DNA of 44,584 bases from Eubacterium sp. (GTDB lineage Bacteria > Bacillota > Clostridia > Lachnospirales > Lachnospiraceae). The position numbers and the translations under genes were made by a program. Numbering within the stretch: position 1 is the first letter of the stretch; the number at the start of each line of letters is the position of its first letter. Positions 17,874 through 25,881 of the stretch are shown here, in pieces. The stretch covers positions 1-44,584 of the forward strand of contig JAILAR010000094.1 of assembly GCA_024681515.1 (NCBI GenBank). Direction: 5' to 3'. The notes under the pieces are model-generated. The model worked only from the letters and a program-made list of their open reading frames with translations, did not search any database and was not told where the DNA came from.

Positions 17874-19259
17874 CTATTTACCTGACAGCTCTGCATCGAT
17901 GGCTGCCGCTGCCGTCTTGCCTGCGCCCATGGCCAGGATCACGGTTGCCGCACCGGTCACTGCATCACCGCCGGCGTACACGCCCTTGCGGGAGGTAAGA
18001 CCTGTTGCCTCATCTGCCACGATACCGCCCCACTTCTGGGTTTCCAGTCCCTCGGTAGTGGACTTGATCAGCGGATTCGGAGAGGTTCCGATGGACATGA
18101 TCATGCAGTCACAGGGAACCGTGATGAACTGACCCTCTACCGGTACCGGTTTCCGACGACCGGATTCATCCGGCTCGGACAGCTCCATAACCTGACAGCG
18201 TACGGCCTTCACCCAGCCGTTCTCGCCTTCCACCTCCACGGGGTTATGCAGAAATGCAAACTTGATGCCCTCTTCCTCTGCATGCTCCACTTCCTCGGCA
18301 CGTGCCGGAAGCTCTGCCTTGGTCCGGCGATATACGATGGTAACATCGGAACCGAGACGCTTCGCGCAGCGAGCCGCGTCCATGGCCACATTTCCGCCGC
18401 CGACCACAACCGTGCTTTCCGGATGCTTAATGGGCGTCTTGGAATCTTCCTTGTAGGCCTTCATCAGATTGATGCGGGTCAGGAACTCATTTGCGGAGTA
18501 AACACCGTTCAGGTTCTCTCCGGGGATGTTCATAAATCTCGGAAGACCGGCACCGGAACCGATGAATACGGACTCGAAACCGAACTCATCGAAGAGCTCG
18601 TCGATGGAAATGGTCTTGCCGATGACAACGTTAGTCTCGATCTTAACGCCTAAAGCCTTCAGACCGTCGATCTCCTTCTGGACGATGGCCTTGGGAAGAC
18701 GAAACTCCGGGATCCCGTAAGCCAGCACGCCGCCTGCCAGATGCAGTGCTTCATAAATGGTTACGTCGTAGCCCTTCTTCGCAAGATCTCCGGCGCAGGC
18801 CAGACCTGACGGACCGGAACCGATGACAGCCACCTTATGACCATTGCTCTCAGGTTTCACGGGTGCTTCCTTGCAGTTAGCCATATGCCAGTCTGCCACG
18901 AAACGCTCCAGACGGCCGATGGCCACCGGCTCGCCCTTGATGCCGCGGACACAGTACTTTTCGCACTGAGATTCCTGCGGACATACACGGCCGCAGACTG
19001 CAGGCAGAGAACTGGACTTTGTGATCACTTCGTAGGCACCCTCGAAATCTCCCTCTGCTACTTTTGCGATAAAAGCCGGGATATCGATCTGCACCGGACA
19101 TCCGCCGGTACAGGGCTTATGCTTACAGTTCAGGCATCTCTGTGCCTCATCAATAGCCTGCTCCTCGGTGTAACCGAGAGCAACCTCATTAAAGTTCTTA
19201 TTTCTTACATCCGGTTCCTGTGCGGGCATCGGATTCTTTACCATGGACATGTTAGGCAT
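17874..19259 (-). CDS. nfnB: NfnB: large subunit of NADH-dependent ferredoxin:NADP oxidoreductase (GltD-like)
   Basis: A 461-residue flavoprotein of the glutamate synthase small-subunit family. N-terminal Cys clusters CLNCKHKPCTGGCP and CGRVCPQESQCEKYC bind two [4Fe-4S] centres. A dinucleotide fold GSGPSGLACAGDL and a second nucleotide site VVVGGGNVAMDAARCAKRLG follow, and the C-terminal FAD motif is VYAGGDAVTGAATV. Alone it could be annotated gltA or gltD. The adjacent NfnA-type gene and the absence of a glutamate synthase large subunit support NfnB, which bifurcates electrons between NADPH, NAD and ferredoxin. The start at 19259 has AGGAG eight bases upstream. It lies 73 bp after nfnA, with repeat copy a2 between them. 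Confidence 0.85.
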   Translation of the reverse strand: MPNMSMVKNPMPAQEPDVRNKNFNEVALGYTEEQAIDEAQRCLNCKHKPCTGGCPVQIDIPAFIAKVAEGDFEGAYEVITKSSSLPAVCGRVCPQESQCEKYCVRGIKGEPVAIGRLERFVADWHMANCKEAPVKPESNGHKVAVIGSGPSGLACAGDLAKKGYDVTIYEALHLAGGVLAYGIPEFRLPKAIVQKEIDGLKALGVKIETNVVIGKTISIDELFDEFGFESVFIGSGAGLPRFMNIPGENLNGVYSANEFLTRINLMKAYKEDSKTPIKHPESTVVVGGGNVAMDAARCAKRLGSDVTIVYRRTKAELPARAEEVEHAEEEGIKFAFLHNPVEVEGENGWVKAVRCQVMELSEPDESGRRKPVPVEGQFITVPCDCMIMSIGTSPNPLIKSTTEGLETQKWGGIVADEATGLTSRKGVYAGGDAVTGAATVILAMGAGKTAAAAIDAELSGK

Positions 19260-19295
19260 GTTAGTTACTCCTATATCTGTATAATAATTGCTTAC

Positions 19296-19332
19296 GACAG
19301 GATCCTTCGCACTCCGTGCTCAGGATGACAGG
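19296..19332 (-). repeat. Dispersed repeat copy a2 between nfnA and nfnB
   Basis: The minus strand reads TGTCATCCTGAGCACGGAG followed by TGCGAAGGATCCTGTC. GCAC and GTGC form the inner stem. The inner GAGCAC...GTGCGAAG core is shared with the leader motif family b, which suggests a common origin. Confidence 0.7.
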
Positions 19333-20172
19333 CTACTCTGCCTGCTTCAAGAGGTTGCACGCTTCTTCCCGTGCCTTCTGCTCAAAAGGTTTGTAGGACG
19401 CGCCACGTGCCATGGCCTCATCAAAATCAACTTCAAATCCGTCGAAGTCCGGTCCGTCCACGCATGCGAACTTCGTCTTACCGCCTACCGTCAGACGGCA
19501 GCCGCCACACATGCCGGTACCGTCCACCATGATGGGATTCATGCTGACAACCGTCTTCACGTTATATTTCTTAGTTACCGCAACCACAAACTTCATCATG
19601 ATCAGCGGTCCGATGGCGATGACCTCGTCATACTGCTCGCCGGACTGGATCAGCTGCTCCAGCGCTGCGGTCACCAGACCCTTCTCTCCTGCGGAGCCAT
19701 CGTCCGTCATCAGCACATATTTGTCGCTGGCCGCTTCGAACTCGTCCTTCAGAATGATCAGATCCTGGTTCCGGAAGCCTACGATGCTGTGAACCTCACA
19801 GCCGATGTCATGCAGCTTCTTTGCCACCGGATATGCGATGGCGCAACCTACGCCGCCGCCCACGACCGCAACCTTCTTCAATCCTTCGGTCTCGGTAGCC
19901 TTTCCCAGCGGCCCTACGAAATCATGGATATATTCACCCTCTGCCAGAGAATTCAGGATCTCCGTGCTGCCTCCCACGATCTGGAAGATGATGGTGATGG
20001 TTCCCTTCTCCCGGTCATAACCTGCAATGGTCAGCGGGATACGCTCACTGTCTTCCTTCGCACGAAGGATGATGAACTGTCCCGGCTCACATTTCCTGGC
20101 CACCAGCGGTGCCTCCACCTCCATCAGGGTCACTGTGGGGTTGAGGGATTTCTTCTGAACGATCTTATACAT
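19333..20172 (-). CDS. nfnA: NfnA: small subunit of NADH-dependent ferredoxin:NADP oxidoreductase (SudB-like)
   Basis: A 279-residue ferredoxin-NADP reductase-type flavoprotein. An FAD-binding barrel forms the first 100 residues (CEPGQFIILRAK). A nucleotide-binding domain has VAVVGGGVGCAIAYPVAKKL, and the C-terminal [2Fe-2S] site is GTGMCGGCRLTVGGKTKFAC. It is annotated elsewhere as sulfide/dihydroorotate dehydrogenase-like FAD/NAD-binding protein. Together with the next gene it matches NfnAB, which couples NADH and reduced ferredoxin oxidation to NADP reduction in anaerobes. The start has GGGAG eight bases upstream. A perfect extended -10 promoter lies at 20242-20270. Confidence 0.87.
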   Translation of the reverse strand: MYKIVQKKSLNPTVTLMEVEAPLVARKCEPGQFIILRAKEDSERIPLTIAGYDREKGTITIIFQIVGGSTEILNSLAEGEYIHDFVGPLGKATETEGLKKVAVVGGGVGCAIAYPVAKKLHDIGCEVHSIVGFRNQDLIILKDEFEAASDKYVLMTDDGSAGEKGLVTAALEQLIQSGEQYDEVIAIGPLIMMKFVVAVTKKYNVKTVVSMNPIMVDGTGMCGGCRLTVGGKTKFACVDGPDFDGFEVDFDEAMARGASYKPFEQKAREEACNLLKQAE

Positions 20173-20241
20173 TTGTGATTCTCCCTAATAAAAAGCTTTT
20201 TAAACAACACAAAAACCACCCTTACGGGCGCAATCTGACAT

Positions 20242-20270
20242 ATTATAGCATTATGTACCTTGAAACACAA
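20242..20270 (-). promoter_or_regulatory. Promoter of nfnAB
   Basis: The minus strand shows TGCTATAAT (consensus -10 with extended TGn, 20242-20250), 17 bp from TTGTGT at 20265-20270. The -35 lies only one base from the terminator hairpin of the upstream ABC gene. The leader of about 65 bases has a small hairpin (CGCCC-gtaa-GGGTG) followed by a T-rich run, which could be a weak attenuator. Confidence 0.6.
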
Positions 20271-20271
20271 G

Positions 20272-20302
20272 AAAAAACATCCCCGCAATGCGGAGATGTT
20301 TT
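20272..20302 (-). terminator. Rho-independent terminator after the FtsX-type ABC transporter
   Basis: The minus strand has AACATC and GATGTT arms with CCGC/GCGG inside (one mismatch, three-base loop), followed by a T-run. It begins about 22 bases after the ATPase stop codon and separates that operon from nfnAB. Confidence 0.8.
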
Positions 20303-20324
20303 CGGACACCATCACCTTTGGCAC

Positions 20325-21029
20325 TCAGGCAGTTTTTATTATGTGGCGGATCTCTTCCACCGATTCGATCTCGCCGTCCACGATACGTACCATCTTGGTT
20401 CCGTAGAGGGCTGCTTCCTCGGAGTGGGTAACCTGTACGATGGTCTTACCGTACTTGCGGTTGATCTTACGAAACAGGTCCATGATCTTCATACCGGTCC
20501 TGGTATCCAGGTTTCCGATGGGCTCATCCAGGAAAAGGATCTCCGGATCGAATACCAGCGCCCGGGCGATGGATACGCGCTGCTGCTGGCCGCCGGACAG
20601 CTCCCGGGGGGTCAGTTTCCGCTTATCGGACATCTCGATCAGTTCCAGACACTCATCGATCTTCGCCTGATAGTCGGACTTCTTCTTTCCTGCCAGAAGC
20701 AGCGGAAGTGCGATGTTATCCTCTACATTCAGATTCGGCACCAGATTATAGAACTGGAACACAAAGCCGATCTTCTCATTGCGCATGCCGCAGAGTTTCT
20801 TATCGGACAGCTTGGAAAGGTCGATGCCCTCGATACGGACAGAGCCGCTGGTGGGCTGATCCAGACCGCCCAGCAGGTACAGGAGGGTTGACTTACCGCT
20901 GCCGGAGGGTCCCATGATGGACACGAACTCGCCCTTCTCTACTGTCAGATTGATATGCTTCAGTACTTCGGTCGTCTGCTTGCCGTTTACGAATGATCTG
21001 TTTAAATCCTTTACCTCGATTGCGTTCAT
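20325..21029 (-). CDS. ABC transporter ATPase (LolD/MacB/SalX type)
   Basis: A 234-residue ABC ATPase: Walker [11 protein letters not shown]-loop [12 protein letters not shown], signature [15 protein letters not shown], Walker [13 protein letters not shown], and an H-loop His in [12 protein letters not shown]. The Walker B segment reads DEPIGNLD where DEPTGNLD is usual. Such ATPases serve FtsX-type permeases for export, lipoprotein release or antimicrobial peptide resistance. The start is 21029, because GGAGGAAAATAAA precedes that ATG; the ATG at 21044 overlaps this site. It follows its permease by 151 bp, a rather long gap with a small CGCACC/GGTGCG hairpin. Confidence 0.92.
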   Translation of the reverse strand: MNAIEVKDLNRSFVNGKQTTEVLKHINLTVEKGEFVSIMGPSGSGKSTLLYLLGGLDQPTSGSVRIEGIDLSKLSDKKLCGMRNEKIGFVFQFYNLVPNLNVEDNIALPLLLAGKKKSDYQAKIDECLELIEMSDKRKLTPRELSGGQQQRVSIARALVFDPEILFLDEPIGNLDTRTGMKIMDLFRKINRKYGKTIVQVTHSEEAALYGTKMVRIVDGEIESVEEIRHIIKTA

Positions 21030-21180
21030 TTTATTTTCCTCCATATCATTTTAAATTTCGTATTATTTTGTATTTGGTTTGTGGTTCTGATTATATTTCC
21101 GTTTTCTTCCCCCCTGTATGTGCAGCCCGCCGCACCCGATTGGTGCGTCCGGACTGCGTTGATATGGGGGAGGTTAAGTG

Positions 21181-23667
21181 TTACTCATATTTCAGTTCCT
21201 GGATCACACTGAGTCTGCGGCTCTTCAGCACCGTAGACAGAGATGCGATCAGGATGATGCCTGTGATGATCGCTGCGTAAAGCGGAAGCTCTGCCCAGCT
21301 GAATACAATGGTCATCGGCAGTCCGATGAAGCTGCAGAAGCCGGTGAGCATATCCGAAAGCAGGATGGTAAAGGGGACACTCAGCAGGATACTGAAGGCT
21401 ACGGAAGCCAGGCTCTCTGCCAGCAGCAGGCCCATGCGGCCGCTCTTGTTCATTCCTACGGAAGCCATCACTGCCATCTCCCGTTTTCTCTGGATGAAGC
21501 AAATGGTGATGTTATTGAATACACCGATAGATGCGATGATCATTGCCAGGTAGGCGAAGATCTCCATGATCATTACGATCTGCTGATTTGCTTCTTCGTT
21601 GCTCTGCGTATCCTCTGCCTTGGTGTTCCAGGTGGCTCCCAGAGATTTCAGATACGGTGCCAGTTCCTTTTCAACTTCCTTGTTGTTGCCGTTTGTTGCA
21701 AAGTGGATCTGGCCTGCTTCCTGAATGTGGAATTCCTGTTTCAGCACCTCATCCCTGATCAGGATACCGAGGCCTGCGTTGAATACCTTTCCGTCGTAGA
21801 TCCCGATGATCTTGAAGGGTACTGTTCTTGAATTGACCGTAACATTGATGGTATCGCCAACATTTTTCTTCAGCTGCTTCTGTACCTTGACAGGAAGCAG
21901 GACTTCCCGACCCCGGGAATTCTCCAGTGCATCAAATTCCTTCTGATACTTCTCGGATACCTCGAAGTACTGATCATATGTGGTTCCGAAGCCCTCCGGT
22001 TTTATACCCATCATAACTACTGCCATGTTATCCTCGGCCTTACCCTGCGCGTAGTAAACCGGATTGACAGTTTCTGCCTTCACATCCTCCATGGATTCCA
22101 GTTTGCTTAAGATCTGATCTGTGGTGGAATTGGAAGGATCTCCGTTCAGGATCGCCGAGATACTGTAATCGTAATTTGCCTTTGCGTATGCGTCCGTTAC
22201 CAGATCCGTCATGCTCTTCCCGAAGGATGCGATCATCAAAACCGATGACAGCGAGATGACGATCAATACGATGTTGTTCCGAAGCAGCTTGGAGCTGTGG
22301 ATGTTGTTCATCGTAAGGTAAAGTGTGGTATTGTTCTTAAATGCTCTGCCCAGCAGCCAGGTAGCTCCCTTGACGATGGACGGTGTGATAAGTACGATCC
22401 CTGCATATGCTGCAAGGAATCCGAAGGGGGACATATTTGCCTTTGCATCCCCTGTCAGGAAGAAGACCGATGCTGCGAATACGATCAGGACCGTTCCGAT
22501 GATCCGCTTTGCCAGGACCTTGCCGCTTTTCTGCTCTACCCGGTTCAGGATCACGTCCTTGGCTTCGTATTTCCGGATCGCACGGACCGGGAAGTAAGCG
22601 GATGCTACGGAGAGCACCACTGCGAAGGCCATACCCGTCAGAATGTAAACTGCATTTACGTGATACGGTGTGTAGATCTCGTATTCCGCCAGCGGTGATG
22701 TCCAGCGGTTGATGAAGTACAGAAGAACTTCGCCGATGGTGCATCCTACGATACCTCCGATCAGTCCGTAGAGAAGGCCCTCCATGCGGATGATCCGCTC
22801 CACCTTCTTCTTGGTTGCGCCCTGGCTCATGAAAGTTCCGATGGTGGACATCCTTTCCGCCAGGATCAGTTTGAATACGCCGTAGATGATGATGGAGCTT
22901 ACGATGGCTACGATCAGCATCATGAAGTACAGGCCGATGGTCATGGATGAATCCGTCATAAGTTCACTCTTCATGCTGAAAGCCTGCAGATCCGTGTGGG
23001 ACTCATTGAATTCCTTTACGAAATCCTCCACGGTGGTTCCTTCGGTTACATTTGCCATGATGTAACTTGCTTTTCCCTCAGCTCCCAGCTTCTCATTCAT
23101 GTAAGAGTAGGGAATGACGAGGTTGAAGGTTTCCGGCTTGTCCGAGTAAAACAGCTCCTCATCTGCACTGATGGCCCCGATGCGGAAGGTCAGCTCTTCA
23201 CCGCTCAGGAACAGGCGGAGATCATCTCCGACCTTCAGATGATCGTACTCTGCTACTCTTCTTGAAATAATACAGGAGGGCTCGCCGGTCACCTTCTCAC
23301 GAATGAAATTCGTGCTTCCCTCTGTCATATTCCCCTGATACTCATGTCGTCCATGCAGGCTGACGTACCGGATCTTCTCGTCGGTATCAATGATACCCGT
23401 AACATTCAGTTCCGAAACCACGTCCTTTAGCTTGTCCGACGTAACAGACTGTTCATCGATGAACGGGTTCTCTGTATTCGATACGATCCGAACATCGGAT
23501 GTTCCCCCCGCCCTGGTCTGTTCATCAAGGCTGTCGGAAACAACGTTTACGACCCCGGCACTTGCAACAAGCAGCGCCGTACTGATCGCGATGGAGAAGA
23601 GGAGGAGGAAGAACCTTCCCTTCTTCTCGAACATATTTTTTGAAATGTACTTCAAAAATATCTTCAC
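21181..23667 (-). CDS. ABC transporter permease, FtsX/MacB type (828 residues)
   Basis: A large permease with a TM segment near residue 20, an extracellular domain of about 200 residues, and two FtsX-like membrane blocks (about 240-380 and 710-825). Between them is a second long extracellular domain (about 470-690). The layout with two MacB core domains and two FtsX blocks is that of clostridial peptide or lipid exporters. The start is GTG 23667 with AGGAGGG seven bases upstream. The ATPase follows. Substrate is unknown; bacitracin- or lantibiotic-type resistance is possible but cannot be shown. Confidence 0.88.
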   Translation of the reverse strand: MKIFLKYISKNMFEKKGRFFLLLFSIAISTALLVASAGVVNVVSDSLDEQTRAGGTSDVRIVSNTENPFIDEQSVTSDKLKDVVSELNVTGIIDTDEKIRYVSLHGRHEYQGNMTEGSTNFIREKVTGEPSCIISRRVAEYDHLKVGDDLRLFLSGEELTFRIGAISADEELFYSDKPETFNLVIPYSYMNEKLGAEGKASYIMANVTEGTTVEDFVKEFNESHTDLQAFSMKSELMTDSSMTIGLYFMMLIVAIVSSIIIYGVFKLILAERMSTIGTFMSQGATKKKVERIIRMEGLLYGLIGGIVGCTIGEVLLYFINRWTSPLAEYEIYTPYHVNAVYILTGMAFAVVLSVASAYFPVRAIRKYEAKDVILNRVEQKSGKVLAKRIIGTVLIVFAASVFFLTGDAKANMSPFGFLAAYAGIVLITPSIVKGATWLLGRAFKNNTTLYLTMNNIHSSKLLRNNIVLIVISLSSVLMIASFGKSMTDLVTDAYAKANYDYSISAILNGDPSNSTTDQILSKLESMEDVKAETVNPVYYAQGKAEDNMAVVMMGIKPEGFGTTYDQYFEVSEKYQKEFDALENSRGREVLLPVKVQKQLKKNVGDTINVTVNSRTVPFKIIGIYDGKVFNAGLGILIRDEVLKQEFHIQEAGQIHFATNGNNKEVEKELAPYLKSLGATWNTKAEDTQSNEEANQQIVMIMEIFAYLAMIIASIGVFNNITICFIQRKREMAVMASVGMNKSGRMGLLLAESLASVAFSILLSVPFTILLSDMLTGFCSFIGLPMTIVFSWAELPLYAAIITGIILIASLSTVLKSRRLSVIQELKYE

Positions 23668-23773
23668 TTTCTTTCCCTCCTGTGTGATCTGTTGCTTATG
23701 TTTGCTGACAATGCATACTTTACAGGAGAAAAATTAATTCATCTTTTTCACTTGATTATGAAAACATTAGAGA

Positions 23774-23794
23774 AAGATTAAAATAAGATTAAAA
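23774..23794. promoter_or_regulatory. Two direct repeats AAGATTAAAA with 11-bp period
   Basis: Two identical 10-mers, 23774-23783 and 23785-23794, are in the divergent region between the ABC permease (-) and the GGDEF gene (+). Direct repeats with one-turn spacing are the usual form of OmpR-family operator sites. The rest of this 299-bp region is AT rich on the permease side. I see no confident promoter for either gene. Confidence 0.35.
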
Positions 23795-23966
23795 GTGCAC
23801 GGTTTTTGCCGAATTTTCTGTATGATTTTCACGTATGAATTCACTTGCGGCAGGAGGATAATCCGTGTATATTTAAAGATGGATACTTTCGTGAAAACGG
23901 GCCCTCTCTTTGGGATCGGATCCGTATCTGTCGACACTTTCATTTACCGGAAAGCAGGAGAAATGT

Positions 23967-25844
23967 ATGTATCAGGACATCCCCGTCATCGGTCTCAGCA
24001 TGGTACGCGCCGATGATGAACGAAATTTCAATCTGATCGAAGCCCTGGCAAAAAAGATCCACGCCGTCGGTGCGCGTCTGATGATCTATCAGTCTACCAC
24101 CGATATGTTCTGGCAGTATAAGCCGGAGGGCGGCGAGCGCATGATCTACAATCTGGTGGATTACAGCTATGTGGATCTGATGATCGTCTTTTCAGAGATC
24201 ATCAACGACGATGAGCTGATCGACTCCATCATTGCAAATGCCAAAGCCCACGGCAAACCGGTGTTCACCATCGGTAAACCACGCCCTGGCTGTACGAATT
24301 TTGATTTTCTGTATGTGGATGGGATTGAGCGTGCCGTCCGCCATGTGGTGGAAAAGCATAACTGCAAAGAGCTTTGCTTTGTGGCCGGACCCGAGGGTGA
24401 AACCACCTCCGAGGCACGTATCCGCAAATACAAAGAAACTGTCAGCGAGTACGACCTCACTGATTCCTTGAACCGCATTTTCTACGGCGGTTACTGGTCG
24501 GAACCCGCCAAGATTGCCGCAGCAGATATCCTCAAGCTGGAAAAGCTTCCGGATGCCATCGTCTGTGCAAATGACATCATGGCCATCACCATCACGGACG
24601 TCTTCCACGCGAAGGGGATCCGGGTCCCGGAGGATGTGATCCTGACCGGACTGGATGATACCATCGAGGCCCATGCAAATGTTCCGTCCATCACCACCAG
24701 CGGCTGCGACATGAACGAGCTGGCGGACATGATCGTTTCGGCATTTCAGAAAGCAATGAATAGCGAAGCACTGGAGGATGAGTATCTCTGTCATTTCAGT
24801 TTCGTGGAAGGCCAGTCCTGCGGCTGCAGGGAAAACCTCGATAGCCTTCCCCTGTCCAATTATCTGAAATACAATATCACGAAGCAGAATGAGAAGCTGT
24901 TCGTAGAGCAGTCCTTCCACTCGATCTATGAGAACATCCTGAACTCGCCGGATCCGAAACAGCTGCCTGCCATTCTGGACTCCATGCATTTCGGCTCCAT
25001 GATGATCATGGTCAATGAGGACGGATTTCGGCGGAATCTGAATCCGCTGGCCGAAGGCTACAGAGTCGGTTTTGATACCCGCCAGCGTGTGATCTATCAG
25101 AGCGGCCGTGATATCTCCGAACTGCCGGTGACCATCAATCTTTCTGAACTATGTCCGGAATTCGACAGGCTGATCCGGCAGGAACGCCCCATCATCCTGT
25201 CACCGCTCAGTTTCTTCTCCCGCGCCATCGGCTATCTGGTCTATACGCCGAAGGTAGATAACCAGCACTATCATATGGTCATGCCCTACACCAACTCCCT
25301 CAGCGAGATCATCGGCTGCTACAGCATGGTTCGTCACCTGGAGTTCAATGCGGAGCAGATGGACCGCATGGCAAGGCACGACTACCTGACGGACCTGTAC
25401 AATCGTACCGGTTTCTACTCCGTGCTTCCGAAATTCCTGAGGCGAAGCGACACACCTTTCTATGCGGTGACCACCGTAGACATGGACGGGCTGAAGCTGG
25501 TAAATGACAAGTACGGTCACGAGACCGGTGATCTGGCCATCCGCTACATCTCCCGTGCGGTGGCTGCCGTCGGCGATGACAGTTCCATCTGCGGACGCTT
25601 CGGCGGTGATGAATTTGTGATCTGTAAAGCACTGAAGAATCGGGAAGATGCGGAGAAGATCCGTGAGAAGATCCAGGGATACCTGAATGAACATCGTTCC
25701 AATACCAGCCTCCCCTGCGAGGTAACCGCCAGCATCGGAATCTGCGTGATGGAAGCAGGCTTTGATTTCGATGAAGCCCTGAAATCTTCCGATGAACGGA
25801 TGTATAAGGAAAAAAGCGGAAAGAAGAATCGGAGAATGGAATAA
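23967..25844 (+). CDS. LacI-type ligand-binding domain fused to GGDEF (putative diguanylate cyclase)
   Basis: A 625-residue cytosolic protein without signal peptide or TM. Residues 1-290 have the periplasmic-binding-protein-like fold of LacI regulators (VIGLSMV at the start, IVCANDIMAITITDVFHAKGIRVPEDVILTG near the end) but no helix-turn-helix. A SCGC cysteine motif lies near 297. A GAF-like middle part follows, then GGDEF at about 470-625 with DYLTDLYNRTGF and the active-site motif GGDEF at 546-550. The RxxD inhibitory site expected five residues before GGDEF is absent. It probably makes cyclic di-GMP in response to a cytosolic small molecule, perhaps a sugar. AGGAG precedes ATG 23967 by six bases; the longer in-frame start at 23910 lacks such a site. 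Confidence 0.85.
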   Translation: MYQDIPVIGLSMVRADDERNFNLIEALAKKIHAVGARLMIYQSTTDMFWQYKPEGGERMIYNLVDYSYVDLMIVFSEIINDDELIDSIIANAKAHGKPVFTIGKPRPGCTNFDFLYVDGIERAVRHVVEKHNCKELCFVAGPEGETTSEARIRKYKETVSEYDLTDSLNRIFYGGYWSEPAKIAAADILKLEKLPDAIVCANDIMAITITDVFHAKGIRVPEDVILTGLDDTIEAHANVPSITTSGCDMNELADMIVSAFQKAMNSEALEDEYLCHFSFVEGQSCGCRENLDSLPLSNYLKYNITKQNEKLFVEQSFHSIYENILNSPDPKQLPAILDSMHFGSMMIMVNEDGFRRNLNPLAEGYRVGFDTRQRVIYQSGRDISELPVTINLSELCPEFDRLIRQERPIILSPLSFFSRAIGYLVYTPKVDNQHYHMVMPYTNSLSEIIGCYSMVRHLEFNAEQMDRMARHDYLTDLYNRTGFYSVLPKFLRRSDTPFYAVTTVDMDGLKLVNDKYGHETGDLAIRYISRAVAAVGDDSSICGRFGGDEFVICKALKNREDAEKIREKIQGYLNEHRSNTSLPCEVTASIGICVMEAGFDFDEALKSSDERMYKEKSGKKNRRME

Positions 25845-25850
25845 AATAAC

Positions 25851-25881
25851 GGCGCGGGCATAAGCCCGCGCCTGTTCTTTT
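25851..25881. terminator. Bidirectional terminator between the GGDEF and lipoprotein genes
   Basis: A perfect 9-bp GC stem GGCGCGGGC / GCCCGCGCC with loop ATAA is followed by TGTTCTTTT on the plus strand and by GTTATTTT on the minus strand. It serves the two converging genes. Confidence 0.85.

Noticed and set aside
17874-19259. Glutamate synthase small subunit
   Set aside because: The neighbour is an NfnA-type reductase and there is no large-subunit gene, so NfnB fits better.
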